Position numbers and translations under genes: made by a program | The notes under the pieces: model-generated | The model's database searches: none | Told to the model about the DNA's origin: nothing | The model's input: the letters and a program-made list of their open reading frames with translations, nothing else | Assembly: GCA_963971225.1 (NCBI GenBank) | Contig: OZ020268.1 | Span: 45,267,348-45,331,347 of the forward strand | Direction of reading: 5' to 3' | Origin: Melieria omissa | Taxonomy: Eukaryota; Arthropoda; Insecta; Diptera; Ulidiidae | DNA: 64,000 nt | Part shown: positions 1 to 11,591 of the stretch, in pieces | Position numbering within the stretch: the first letter of the stretch is position 1 | Layout: each line of letters starts with the position of its first letter

Positions 1-292
1 ATTGACGATTGACGTGTTTTGTTCCTTGACTTGAACTTGGCTTTTATTTTGTAGGTAAACTATAGCAAAAAGCTTGTTGCAAATTTGGTCAACTTCGAAA
101 TAGTTACAAGTTTTTTAAAATGACTCAAAAAACAAACCTTTTCGATTTTTTCTCCAAACTTGATTGTTTTGTTGGAAACCATTATGTAATAAAAAAATAA
201 AAAAAAATTAATAAAATAAAAAACAAAAAACAAAGACGTGAACAGAGAATTGTATGAAAGAAGAGAATATGTATTGAAGGTAAAGCGACTTT

Positions 293-299
293 AAATAAG

Positions 300-394
<95 letters not shown>

Positions 395-613
395 CAAATA
401 ATAAATAATAAATAATAAATGATAAATAATAAATAATAAATAATAAATAATAAATAATAAATAATAAATAATAAATAATAAATAATAAATAATAAATAAT
501 AAATAATAAATAATAAATAATAAATAATAAATAATAAATAATAAATAGTAAATAATAAATAAATAAATAATAAATAAATACATAAATAAATAAATAAAAA
601 ATAAATAAATATA

Positions 614-645
<32 letters not shown>

Positions 646-877
646 AAATATATAAATAGATACATAAATACCTAAATAAATAAATAAATAAAAAAAAAAT
701 CAATAAATATATAAATATATATATAAATAAATATATAAAAAATAATAAATAAATAAGTAAAAAATAAATAAATATATATATAAATAAATACATAAATAAT
801 AAATATATAAATAGATAAATAAATACATAAATAAATAAATAATAAATAAATATATAAATAAATAAAATAAAGTGACG
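293..877. repeat. AAAT/AAT microsatellite array
   Basis: About 580 bp of (AAAT)n grading into (AAT)n and interrupted AAATATAT units. The long Leu/Phe/Ile/Tyr 'proteins' readable on the minus strand are products of this simple repeat and are not genes. Confidence 0.97.
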
Positions 878-1097
878 AGCAAAAATCCAAGAAAAAGAAT
901 CCAAAATTGAAGTTTTGAAATTGAGACTTAAATTTGCAATTTTCTTTATATTTCGTGAGCTATAGCACCAAGTGTGTTGTTTAGATTTTTCAGATTTTAC
1001 ATTTAATCGGTAACGTCACCATTGATGGTTTCAAAGAGTAACATAAATTCTCTTAAGACCCTTTAGTTTCGCAATAAAAATTATTATAGCAGATATA

Positions 1098-1736
1098 TCG
1101 CACACGTACAACAAAAGTGACACAACTCAAAATTTTTGATTTTTCAGGAAACGCAAAAAACTGTTTTTGAGCTAAATAAACATTTTTTTTTTAATAATAA
1201 ATAGACCGTTCAGTAGAAAATCTTTGCAGATTATGCTTTATGATAAGTTGCAAGAATTTTTTTTTTTATTTTACACTAGAAAATCTAAAATTTTGAGTTG
1301 TGACTGTTTTGATGATATTTTAATTCAATAATTACGGAACTATTTCAAGTTATGCCACTTTTTCTGAATTTAATAATTATAAATGACAGTTAAAAAGTTG
1401 AAAGAAAAATTTTGAAAATTCGTAATTAATTTTAATAATTATAAATATATACAAAATTGTCATTGTTGTTTTGCTTAAAATTAACTTTAACAAAAATGTA
1501 TTTCGTCAAAAGTGACACAATTTGAGTTAGGACTCTTTTGCATTGAGCTCCAGCGATCAAATAGCATCATACTTCTGACATGAAGAGAGACCTAACTGTG
1601 TTTTTGCAACAGTTAACAACAACAAAATATACTGAGTTTTTGCTGATTGGTAGATTTATGCATTGTGCACAGTATTAACACATAAACCCGAAAATGAAAA
1701 ATTTTGAGTTGTGTCACTTTTGTAGTGCGTGTACGA
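1098..1736. mobile_element. TA-flanked MITE with about 43-bp TIRs
   Basis: The ends are near-perfect inverted repeats: the left begins TCGCACACGTACAACAAAAG and the right, read on the minus strand, begins TCGTACACGCACTACAAAAG. Both then continue TGACACAACTCAAAATTTTT. TA dinucleotides flank both ends (1096-1097 and 1737-1738), as expected for Tc1/mariner-type insertion. The 639-bp interior is AT-rich with no coding potential, so this is a non-autonomous element. Confidence 0.85.
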
Positions 1737-1738
1737 TA

Positions 1739-3962
1739 TGTTTTGCATTTATACAGTTTTTTTACATTTTTCATGCTGATTGCATACTTTTAGGGATGAA
1801 TAAAATAAAGTTTGTCGAAAAATAGGTGTTTGGACCACTTTTCAAATTGAATTATTTTCGGAGATCGGAAGATATCGGAGGATGTAATTACATTATCCGA
1901 CAAAGAAAGAATGCTTCTTAAAATAAAAAAATCCAGGAACATACTTACACATCATTTTTAGATATTTTCCTCTAAGTTTTGCCAATTTTCAGACTTTGTT
2001 TTTCGTACCATTTTTGTTTTTGTTTTACCTTTCAAATGCCATTAAAATTGTTTAATTCTGAGACCATAAATTTTTGGAATTTTGTCTATGGAACGAATCA
2101 CTGTGGTGTGTGGCTAATAAAATAATATCTTCATTGGGAGAAAAGGACTGCCGAAACCATTTGGCAACCCTATGCAGAAACCCAACAACAACTACTGTCA
2201 TTGTAGTTGCTTTTGTGAACATACTCGCATTTCAGGCGCACAGTTTTCCGCTAATTTAGCCACAAGGCGCATTGACAACGACTGCACTCCCACCACAAGT
2301 GACTGCCATGCCATGTCTGGCGGCATGAGTGTCGCTGCGGCTATTCATTATGCGCACACGTCCGCTGTCGCGCCCACTGCCGTTGCTGCCAATTGCTGAG
2401 GGAACACGAAGGCCTGGCGAGTTGGTTTCAACTTTTAATGTTTCCTTAATTCTACGCAGCGGGAACATTGGTTGCTGTCCGTTCGCTCGCTTGTCGGCGT
2501 AGTTTTCCGTCATGCTTAGCGCCATGTACAACACGCGCACGTTCTTTATGACCGGGCGGCCAATTATTTCCTGTCTTCGTTGCGCCTTTCGCTGTTCAAT
2601 TGCCAATAAAAATTCTCAAACAATAACAACGACAACAACAATAAAGCATTGTGACTGTTTGGGTCAATTTACCGATAATTCATTACGGTGATTCGACAAT
2701 ATTACCATCTGTCCGTCCACCTGTCTTGTCGCCAATTGCTGCGGCACTGATTGCAACAATTGATTGCGTTAATTGTGTGATTAAACGAACGCGCATGCGC
2801 AACCGCAAAGCATGAAACGTCAATGCCAATGGGCTTTAAAAATTTATGGAAAAATTGCCAAATATGGAAATTCTCTCGAGGGGTGCAGAATCAACAAAAT
2901 TCGATTCTCGCCTTTCAACCTTCCGTCTTCAAACTTGATGTTGCCAATTGCTGTCCAGCGATTTCTATCTCGCCCACACAAAGAAAGTGTTAATGGCGCC
3001 TGATACATTGACCCGTAGGGCACACGACAACAACACCTACCATGCTGGCAAATGAAAAAACTCAGCAACCACTCAGCGATCGCGATTCGTTCGTGTTTTG
3101 TCAACAAATCGTTCAGCGCATGCGCGCCAACCGTTGCCACCATTGTTGACGACGATAAAAACAACAGCAACAGCAACAACAGCCACTGCAGAGTAAGCGC
3201 GTTGTCACAGGTTGGCACATGTTGCACGCTAATTTATGGCACCATTTATGGCCGCACATTACCCACCGGCAATGTCGCGTGCACTTGTCGCATTTGCAGA
3301 GCAACAACGAGCAAAACCTCGGCCCCCACCGTGCGGCCGACACTCGCCGGCGCTTAGCGTACTTGGCGCACAGCACGGTTAGAGAAATTTATGGGACAAG
3401 TGAGGATACGAAATTAATTGTAACTACGTCTAAGTGTGGCAGGCGCATTCTGCTGCCTCAGCAGCCGCAGCTGTTAGATGTGCTGCTCTGCAAACACTGA
3501 ACCAAACAAAGTCTATGCAGTAATTTTTTTATGCTTTCAGTGGCAATTTTCTTTGGATCAAACTAAGCTTTCGGAATGGACTGAAACTAGCACAAACCAA
3601 AGAAAGTTGAATGTAGTTTTGTTATGCTTACCGATAGCTTTTATAAAGATGCTTATTTTGATATCACATTCAATGGACTAACTATTCGATATGAAGGGTC
3701 AGCTCAAAAATCCTTTTGCTACAGAATTGATTTCTCATTTATGAATGTTTTCTACAACATTACACATGGAATAATATGTATATAATATATTACACAATAA
3801 TATTACCAAAGCGTTACCAAAGCACCAATTAGTCTTAAAATAGATCGAATTGAATTGGTTTAGAGTGATTCAGATTCTTTGAAAGAATATGTCTTTAAGT
3901 AAGATCTTAATAAAGGACTAAACTTTACAGTAACATAAAAGACTTATCATATGAAATGAATT
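1739..3962. other. Intergenic, no gene seen
   Basis: Non-repetitive sequence, moderately GC-rich between about 2.1 and 3.5 kb. Short overlapping ORFs occur on both strands there, but none has a recognisable domain, a coherent exon structure or more than 130 codons. I see nothing to annotate. Confidence 0.5.
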
Positions 3963-3971
3963 GTGATACGA

Positions 3972-4484
3972 ATTCGTAGGGGAAACTCTTCCCGGGGGGT
4001 TGAAAACCCCCGGAAATATAAAGATCGACTTTAAAACTACATAAAAATTAAAAGGCATTTTATGAATGTTAAAGAATTACTTTTTGAAATCTAATTAATT
4101 TAATAATAATTGATTGGCACGACAGCCCGCTTACGCGAGACTAAGGCCTAACTTCCCGCAACCACCCGTGTTGTGCGTGTGAATTTTGTACGCGGGTGGA
4201 GGTGACCTACAGTTTTATGCCGGTTCCGAACGGCAGGTTGGGAGCTTTTTCATAGGCAATTTTTACTCTCAGAGGTTTGCCATTTCCAGCTGAGAGGGAG
4301 AGAGAGAGAGAGCCACTGCAAGAGAAAACGAGTTTCCCGTTATTTTTTTTTAGGTGTTACTACATGCAGTATTCGAACTTGCGTCGATCTGCATTCGACT
4401 CGCTGGACCGCGCACTAACCAACTGAGCCACGGCGGCGCTTTTTCAAACCTGCTCCCCCAAAATATTTTTCTGAACCCGCCCCT
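3972..4484. mobile_element. hAT-like MITE (GGGGCGG ends), split by a SINE
   Basis: This matches, in opposite orientation, the element at about 40,703-40,862: a G-run segment, then a shared stretch encoding GATCGAC...AAAACTACATA...AAAGAATTACTTTTTGAAA, and an outer end CTGAACCCGCCCC. It is flanked by a 9-bp direct repeat GTGATACGA (3963-3971 and 4485-4493), close to the 8-bp duplication typical of hAT elements. A tRNA-type SINE at 4090-4438 interrupts it. No coding capacity. Confidence 0.75.
4090..4438 (-). mobile_element. tRNA-derived SINE, copy 1
   Basis: On the minus strand the 5' end is a tRNA-like head with A box TGGCTCAGTTGG (4419-4430) and B box GTTCGAATACTGC (4366-4378), the internal RNA polymerase III promoter of tRNA-derived SINEs. 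The body is shared with the copy at 10,775-11,100. The flanks ctttttgaaa (4080-4089) and ctttttcaaa (4439-4448) look like a 10-bp target duplication with one mismatch. The body contains a GA-rich run. It is inserted inside an older hAT-like MITE. Confidence 0.85.
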
Positions 4485-4493
4485 GTGATACGA

Positions 4494-5151
4494 CATTTTA
4501 TTGTCGCATCAATTGCCCACATGTGATTTCTTCGGCCACAAACCTTGGATGTCTCAATAAAATATCTCAATGAGCATCCCAATAAATTCGAAAACACTGT
4601 AAAAGCTCTGGTTGACAACTACACTCAAACTTGAATTCAAAAAGCGGGCGAAAATTCTGCTATTCAAACTGCCATGACGCCTGACAAAATAGGTCTGTTT
4701 GGCAGAGAATAGTTTGTACGAATTTGTACAAATTTGTACAAATCCTGTTTGTTGACGCCAAATCTCCAGTAACGAGAGAGAAACTGAGAGCGTAAAGTGG
4801 CAGTTCATTTCGTGAGAACTTGCAAGTTTTTACTGGAGAAATTTTGTCCAGTAACTTTTTGCCAGTAAGAAGAAGAACAAGAGAAACCTATGACTAGCTG
4901 CCATATGAAACATAAATTTTTGAAAACATTTGAAGGCAAAAAATTGTGCGTTCGCAAGCCTACTGACACACAACCGTCTTGCTCAGCTTTACCCGCTGAA
5001 GCTGAAAGGGAAGAATTGCAGATTGAGCGCAACGAACTATTTGCATTTTGCATTAAATGTCTGATTTAACTTAATTTTCCCTACCACTTCAAACCTCAAA
5101 TGAAACTAATATGTGATATGAGACTCTCTATCGATTTTTGTAATAAATATA
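4494..5151. other. Intergenic, no gene seen
   Basis: About 660 bp of unique AT-rich sequence between two MITEs. The minus-strand ORFs here are short and show no domain. Confidence 0.5.
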
Positions 5152-5153
5152 TA

Positions 5154-6128
5154 AGGGAGAGGGCTGGGTTGTGAACCAGGCTGGGGTGTGAACCATTGCC
5201 GTTTTTTCTTTCCCTAATTGACATATCGCCAATCCTTCAACTGTCAATTTTGTCTTATGATATGACTCTGCTCTGTGGTTACACCGAAGTACAAACACGT
5301 ATTGCTTGTGGCAGCAATCGAGTTTGAAAGACATCGTGTTTGAAAATCGACTGCGAAAACTTGTTGGCTTTTTTTTAAAGTGCTATCTTAGTGACTGAGC
5401 TTATTGCAAAAAGGTCAGTGTAATACATGTTTATTTAGTGTTTTGATTCTATTTTACGATGCAATATTTGTTTATGTCGAATTATGATTGGAAGTGTCGT
5501 TTATTTTAAAGTTTCCAAAATGGCATCGTGGTTGGGCTGTGAACCACTGAGGTGGCTGGGTTATGAACCACCTGTTTTTCGTACTACATTTGTTCTAACA
5601 CTGTCAAATATGGACGGATATATTAAAATAAAGTCATTTTATATAATTTAACTCGATTTCGTTGTGTTCACTTGAAGTGAGCCAATACGAGAACACGTTC
5701 GTATTTCACATGCAAACATTCCGACACAGATTAGGATGAAAATTTAAAAAATTGAGCAGTTTCATTCATTGCGATTTTTTGGCCTAAGAGGCGTCATTAT
5801 AACTTTTTTTCACCTCTTGAGGCTTCCTGATTAAATAAATTCTCAATGTACCTAAAAACTATGGGTGTTTTCTTCGTATTTTCTGACTTTAATAGGGATT
5901 TTCCAGATGGTTCACAACCCAGCCACTTTTTTGAAAAAGCGAAAAATCACGTTCTTAGAAAATTGGACGTAGAGAGTTAAATTTCAATCAAAACGGTAAT
6001 CTGTCTTCATAACAAAGTTGCGTTATATATTCACCTTTCCAACGGTATCTTCGATTTTTCGATATCTTTATTCTGAGAAAAGTTAGAGCCGAAAAACAAA
6101 ACCCGGTTCACACCCCAGCCCTCTCCCT
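5154..6128. mobile_element. TA-flanked MITE with repeated subterminal motif
   Basis: The ends are inverted repeats AGGGAGAGGGCTGGG at the left and CCCAGCCCTCTCCCT at the right, with TA on each side (5152-5153 and 6129-6130). A motif close to GGCTGGGTTGTGAACCA recurs five or six times near both ends and internally, in both orientations. Such repeated subterminal motifs are typical transposase-binding arrays. No transposase ORF is present in the 975 bp. Confidence 0.8.
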
Positions 6129-6300
6129 TACATAATTGTTCACAGAGTCCGATAGTGAAAATGAATGCCCCGGGATTTGAGATTTGCAAATTAAAAATCC
6201 CGGGACTTTTTCCGACATTTTGGTATTCGAGTTATTGTACATTTTAGAGTTGAAAATTGTATAAACACAACTAAATTGTTTATTCTGTTATATAACATTA

Positions 6301-7011
6301 GGGGTATTCTCGATGTCTTGCAACATTGCAAAACTTGCAGAAACTGATCTTTGCAACCCTGAAAAGTGCCAGACTTCGAGAACACCCAAAAATTCAAATA
6401 TTGTAAAAAATGCCGCGAACAGGCGAAAATTCGAAAATTGTTGATTTCTTGATTGAAGTGCTGCATTTCAAATTTTGCATGAGAATGGTAAGCATTTTTG
6501 CAAATAATTAGAGGTATTCTCGCAGTCTTGCAGCGTTGCAAATTTTGTGAAAATGCAAAATTCCAAGGCCCTAATTTACAATACTGCGAGAGCGCACCAA
6601 AATAAAAATATTGCAAACAACGTGGCGGACCAGTGAAAACAAAAAAATGTTGAATTTTCTTATTGAAAATGCTGCACTTAATATTCTTCTGGAAGATGGT
6701 AATAATTGAAACCAATTTCCGTTTTTAGCTGAAAAATTCAAAATGTTTATATAAAAGGAAATAAAACAAAATTTGTGTGAAAAATTTACGCTTGCGCACA
6801 CGAAATAAAATGAACGCATTTTTTGACAACCAGCTGACGTACGTTTGCACCCTCATATAAAACATGGGTATCACTGTTGTACATATTGCACAAATTGCAA
6901 AACGTTTTTCCCTTGCATTTTGTTTTTGTATCATTGCACGGATTGCAAAAGTCTGCATAATCTGCAACTTCTGCAATGTGCAAGGGTTTTGCAAGACATC
7001 GAGAATACCCC
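6301..7011. mobile_element. TA-flanked MITE with internal tandem duplication
   Basis: The left end begins GGGGTATTCTCGATGTCTTG and the right end is its inverse, CAAGACATCGAGAATACCCC, followed by TA (7012-7013). TA also precedes the left end (6299-6300). The first about 210 bp is duplicated in tandem: a second, diverged copy of the end motif (GAGGTATTCTCGCAGTCTTG) starts at about 6512, and similar internal sequence runs through both units. Minus-strand ORFs in it follow this repeat and are not credible genes. Confidence 0.8.
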
Positions 7012-7317
7012 TATTATAAAACATACATTCTCTCTGATTAGGTATTGTTAGGACAATACTATAGTGCAAAACTTTGTTGGCAATAAAAAAAAATTATATG
7101 GAAATAATTAGGAAAAAATGTCGAAATGTGGTGATGAGAAATTCGACTGGATTCGCCAACTGGATTTGTTACCACGAAAATTAATCTTGGTTAATCTAAA
7201 AAGGGGTTGATGTTTGGATTAGTTAGGTAAGTTATAACAAAGGTAATACAATATTATAATATTGTAATTTAATGGTATATTATCTTTGGTTATAAGTTTT
7301 CGTTTTCTTTAGAAATA

Positions 7318-7830
7318 CGTGGGCAGTCCGGTAAGTACTTAGCCCCACCGCTCGATGGTGCCACTATCGTAAGAGAAATTCACTATCGTGTAGTACATCC
7401 TCGCTACTGTCAAAATTTCAGCCATATTGGATTTGTAGTTTTGTTTTGACCGCGTATGGAAACGAACGTGTCCGCGGATTTTAGAAAAATGGAAAAACAG
7501 CAATATCGGTCGGTGATTCGCTAAATTGGTCGCATTAGGCTACGAACAGCTGCCCCATCCACCGTATTCTCCTGATTTGGCCCCGTGTGACTTCTTTTTG
7601 TTTCCAAACTTGAAAAAGTCACTCGCCGGGCAGAAATTTGAGTCGAATGAGGGGTTATCGCCGCCACGGAGGCCTCCAGAAAACGTATTTTTCAGACTGG
7701 TTAAAGAAGTTGGAGCATCGCTGGGTCAGGTGTATCGAGTTGAAAGGAGACTACGTTGAGAAATAAATCGCCACTTTTCCAAAATTTTCGTTTTTCTTTT
7801 GTAGGCTAAGTACTTATGGGACCACCCACG
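7318..7830 (+). mobile_element. Internally deleted mariner (513 bp)
   Basis: TIRs CGTGGGCAGTCCGGTAAGTA (left) and its near-inverse TACTTATGGGACCACCCACG (right) with flanking TA (7316-7317 and 7831-7832). It retains only the start and the C-terminal third of a mariner transposase (separate entry). It lies 66 bp from a second deleted mariner of another family. Confidence 0.88.
7456..7759 (+). pseudogene. Mariner transposase remnant
   Basis: The reading frame starts at ATG 7456 and includes MEKQQYRSVIR, resembling the N terminus of mariner transposases. It stops at 7522-7524, where a deletion joins it out of frame to a C-terminal part. That part contains PHPPYSPDLAPCDFFLFPNL, the conserved block carrying the third catalytic Asp of the DDD triad. 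The central catalytic region is missing, so it cannot encode an active enzyme. It is a cut-and-paste DNA transposase relic. Confidence 0.85.
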
Positions 7831-7898
7831 TAGGTCTGTTTTGTACTTAAGAGTTGACTCATATCTGTGAAAAGGGTCTTTTCGACGCTAATAGTATA

Positions 7899-8500
7899 GG
7901 GTGTTTTTTTTAGAGGTTTGTTTTTCGAATAGAGATAAAACTGGCATTTTGTGGTCAAATCTGGCAACTCTAATGTCATTTATGTTCAGTTTGGTTTGCC
8001 ATTTCATCATGAACAGGTTGACAAAAGAACAACGCTTGCAAATCGTGCAAATTTATTTCGAAAATAATGGTTCAGTTCGCGAAGTTCGCAAGCTCCGTCC
8101 ATTTTATGGCCGACATAATCGTCCATCAGAGCAATTAATTCGGTTAACCATGGGTCGTTTTCGCACTACGTTTACTCTATGTGATAATACGCATCCGCAG
8201 AGACGTCGAACAGTGCGCACCGAAGAAACAATTGCCGCTGTAGAGCAAAATGTTGAAGAGGACCCGAATGAATCGATTCGCCACCGTGCACAGCAATTGG
8301 AGCTTTGTCAAAGTGGTTGAAAATTGGACCTGTAGAATTGGCTTTATTCGAGCCAGCCGCGGCGGCCACATGCCCGAAATCATATTTAAACATTAATGGC
8401 ATAAAATTATCCTTCCAATAAAGCCAAATTGATGGACATTAAAACGATTTTCTTGTGTTTTATTTCAATTCGAAGTTCTATACCTCTAAAAAAAACACCG
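7899..8500 (+). mobile_element. Internally deleted DD41D-type mariner (602 bp)
   Basis: TIRs GGGTGTTTTTTTTAGAGGT and ACCTCTAAAAAAAACACCG, flanked by TA (7897-7898 and 8501-8502). The interior carries the N- and C-terminal parts of a transposase like that of the element at 46,233-47,135, with the catalytic middle missing. Confidence 0.88.
8009..8396 (+). pseudogene. DD41D-type mariner transposase remnant
   Basis: ATG at 8009 opens an N-terminal helix-turn-helix region (MNRLTKEQRLQIVQIYFENN...RPFYGRHNRPSEQ) that aligns with the start of the 46.3-kb transposase (MERYTVQQRVEIIKIYY...RPIYGRHNCPARS). Codons continue to about 8319. A deletion and frame change then lead to the C-terminal signature VENWTCRIGF...RGGHMPEIIF, ending at TAA 8394-8396. 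All catalytic Asp blocks are missing. Confidence 0.85.
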
Positions 8501-8594
8501 TATATATGGTGTGCAATGGCTGGATTACAGCTTCAGAGTTAGTAAAAAAACTACCTATTTATTTTTCTTTCTCATCCTACAGCTGTGATATTAA

Positions 8595-9127
8595 TCCTTT
8601 CGACCCCAAAGTTACCTGAGAGCAACTTCACCCATTTATCATCTTATAGCAAAAGCTATAATTAATTTAAGTAGGCACCAACAAATTAATTAATAATTAA
8701 ATTAATTTTTAGAAGTGAATTAAAAGCAAATGACAAAAATTGTACTGTTATCCTCAAAATAATTTTCAATAATTTGCAGCGATATCAGGGAAAGTTTGTG
8801 TTCTAATTGAAATCTACGAGTTGGGCGCGTTTGATCAAAACACTGTTTCTTTAATGGTTAAATAAAATCAAAAAGTAATCATTTTGTATTTTTTCATAAA
8901 TATTAAATAATTTTTCTGTAATTAAAAAATATTAATACAAAATTTATTTAACCCGTTTTAAGCTAAAATTGTTAAAAAGTAAACTAGCTCTAGAACTCTA
9001 ACAAAGAGGCGTGGTGGCTACTTCAAATGTCGTGTGCACACTTCTTAGACAAGTGTTAAATGATTTCAATACCAAAAAGTAATAAGTAAAGCCGATACAC
9101 AGGGCAAAGGGTTCGGGGTGGAAAGGG
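8595..9127. mobile_element. TTAA MITE, copy 1 (intact, 533 bp)
   Basis: Flanked by TTAA on both sides (8591-8594 and 9128-9131), with imperfect TIRs tCCTTTCGACCCC and gGGGTGGAAAGGG. The TTAA target suggests mobilisation by a piggyBac-type transposase (inference). It is a full-length paralogue of the element at 46,022-47,449 and preserves the unoccupied version of the site into which a mariner inserted there (at about 8807). Confidence 0.88.
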
Positions 9128-9131
9128 TTAA

Positions 9132-10761
9132 GAATTGCAAGGATAACCTAATTTTCTAACAAATCACCACACTTTCGCGCCCTGTGAGGCTATCTGTCAG
9201 ATCTAAACGTATCTTATTGTAATACGAAATTACAAATTTGGTCATTTCAATGTGTTTGGTCTTTGTGTAAGTCTAGTTATTTTAAGTACATACTTAAAAA
9301 ACATTAAGAAAAAAGTCAGAGTGCGAGGTTTTCTTCAATGCCCGCCCATCTTTAATAGGGAAGGCGTGGCATGGCAACAAAAAATTAGAAAGAGAATCGA
9401 TTTAAATATAATTCAAGGAACATAAACTTTAGATTACACAGGTTAATCGTAGTAAAAAAACTGCAAACATGACTAATGTCTTTGATTCGCTAACAAATGA
9501 AAAGTACGAAATGGGTTAATACAATACGAAATACCCACACCATACACACATCCATATATGTGTCTATATATTGTATACAAAGCTTTATGTAGCCAATTTA
9601 TTTAACAAATATTTATTGATTGTGTTACTAAAAATACTTGCATTGAGCGGAAAGGGAAACGTGAAGTCCTAAAAGGGGAACTTCTTAAATAGAGTCTGGC
9701 AATGCTGTGTGATGTAGCAGAGTGCGCTCTCTGGTGGCAAGTTAACGTTTCAATGGTGCAAATGACAACCAAAGGGTAAGTGGCCAACAATTTAGTGTCT
9801 GCACAAACCGCAAATGTTGCCATATCTGCACAAATATCATGCCGCCTCGTTGTCAAGAAAAGAAACTAATTATCATCATTATTATCATCATTGCAGCATA
9901 TCGTTCTTCGCGGCATTCACGAAATTCTCCTTGTTTCAGCAGTCATTTTATCCTGAAAGTATTTTAATTTAATTTGCAAAATAATAAAACTTGTACACAA
10001 AAGCGAAAAATTGAGATAATTAACACAAGATTTCAGAGAAAGAAATGAAGAAGAGAATATTCTGCTGGAAATTCAAAGCTCTTGAATTATTAACATTCTT
10101 TATAATGGGACAATTTCCACTGAAATTCGTATAAATTAATGGCGAAGCGGAGAATGTGTGACGTTGCTGGATGCCAATTTGCAGTGCGCGTTGCCACAGC
10201 TGCGGTGTGCTGTATTTGCAAATTGGCTAAACACCTTTCAGCGGGGTGGCGTCAAAAAATTCTGCACACGTGTGCATGTACGTTCCCCCTTTACTCACCG
10301 ACGCACTTAGCCACAGATGCCAAAATGCAAGCTAGCACCGTCGATGATGGGAGCGGGAGTGTGTAGGGGATTTGTGGAAACACTGTTTTCCTCACTATTT
10401 CATATAAGGAATTTCATTTAAAATGCACCTTGCCACGAGCAAAGAACTCAGCTTTTGGGGTAAGCGTGCTGGAAGGTGACAGAATTACTGTGAAAGCATT
10501 TCTCTGCATTAAATATAAATTTATAAGACGCATAAGACATTTTCGGTTTTCGCATGTGAAATGCTTCAAATATTTTGAAGAGAGGCACTCTTGCATGCGA
10601 TGTAGCAGAAGGCAATAAGCTCGTCAATTAAATGGAAGGAAAGGATGTCGCTAACAATGTGGAACCATTAATCTTGATCTGTATTTGTGGCAAAGCTCAT
10701 AAATAGTTTCATTAAGGTGAGAGAGGAAATCTTTCAACCGTTTGATAGTTTAAAAAGTTTA
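9132..10761. other. Intergenic, no gene seen
   Basis: AT-rich unique sequence. Short ORFs at about 9.6-9.9 and 10.1-10.6 kb have no recognisable domain or conserved structure. Confidence 0.5.
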
Positions 10762-10774
10762 AGGTCAGGAGATC

Positions 10775-11100
10775 TTCTTCTTCTTCTTCTTGACTGGCAA
10801 AACAGCCCGATTACGAGACTAAGGCCTGGCTACCCGCAACCAACCGCGTTGTGCGTGCGAATGTTTTTTACAGGGTTGGAAGGGACCTACAGTTTTATGC
10901 CGATTCCGAACGGCGAGTTGGGAGCTTTTTCATAGGCAATTTTACTCTCAGAGGTTTGCCATTTCCTGCTGAGAGGACAACCGCCGAAAGGAAAATTGTT
11001 GTTTTTATTTTTTTTCGGTGTTAACGCAACGGAATATTGAACTCGCGGAGTCTTGACTCGCAGCCCAACGCACTAGCCAGTTGAGCTACGGCGGCTGCTG
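10775..11100 (-). mobile_element. tRNA-derived SINE, copy 2, with perfect 13-bp TSD
   Basis: Same family as 4090-4438. On the minus strand it starts with a tRNA-like head (A box TAGCTCAACTGG at 11,077-11,088, B box GTTCAATATTCC at 11,031-11,042), shares the body (ACCTACAGTTTTATGCCG..., CTTTTTCATAGGCAATTTTA) and ends in a (GAA)n tail. A perfect 13-bp target duplication AGGTCAGGAGATC occurs at 10,762-10,774 and 11,101-11,113, the hallmark of LINE-mediated retrotransposition and a sign of a fairly recent insertion. Confidence 0.95.
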
Positions 11101-11399
11101 AGGTCAGGAGATCATTTATAATATAACCTCGTGAATTTTTTAGCGAAAAAGGGATATGATAAAATGTTTTTTGGCGACTCTAGTTTTGATTTTAGTTGGT
11201 CTGTCTTTCTAGATGAAGGGTGGATATTGGTCTGAAGAAATGTCACTAAGCGATAAATGAGAAGAAAGCAAAGTGCAGAGCAAGTGGTGTCTAGGACACT
11301 TGTTGGCGGTCAGCAGCCATAAATTCGAGGGAGTTCTTCTAAGGAGAGAAGCACAAACGGAGACTGTAAACACACGCAATGATAGTTTCTGAAAGTTAT

Positions 11400-11591
11400 C
11401 TATTTATTTAGGAAGAAACTAGATTCCTTAAGATCATTAAGATCATAGGTGCTGGGGAAGTTATTTGCAGGGAGACCATTCCATATTCGTGCAGTACGGG
11501 CCAGAAACTCTCTCTCTCTCTCTCTGTATGCGTAGTGCGCTGGAATACTGTTTTGGGGGAATACTCGAAGTAATGGCATCAGATTGCTCAT
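11400..11591 (-). pseudogene. Non-LTR retrotransposon 3' fragment
   Basis: The minus frame ending at TAG 11,400-11,402 reads FLARTARIWNGLPANNFPST, which resembles the C-terminal end of the reverse-transcriptase ORF of insect LINEs (pattern F.RT.R.WN.LP...FP). A (CT)n microsatellite at about 11,511-11,525 lies within it. The rest of the LINE is absent. Confidence 0.5.

Noticed and set aside
182..904. Long minus-strand frames rich in Leu, Phe, Ile and Tyr
   Set aside because: They are translations of the AAAT/AAT microsatellite and have no gene features.
2256..2606. A 116-codon minus-strand ORF and its neighbours up to 3.5 kb
   Set aside because: No domain, no splice structure, and open frames on both strands of the same GC-richer DNA.
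4415..4438. A tRNA gene at the right end of the 4.1-kb repeat (and at 11,077-11,100)
   Set aside because: Only the promoter-like head is tRNA-like. It continues into a shared 300-bp body with target duplications, so it is a SINE.
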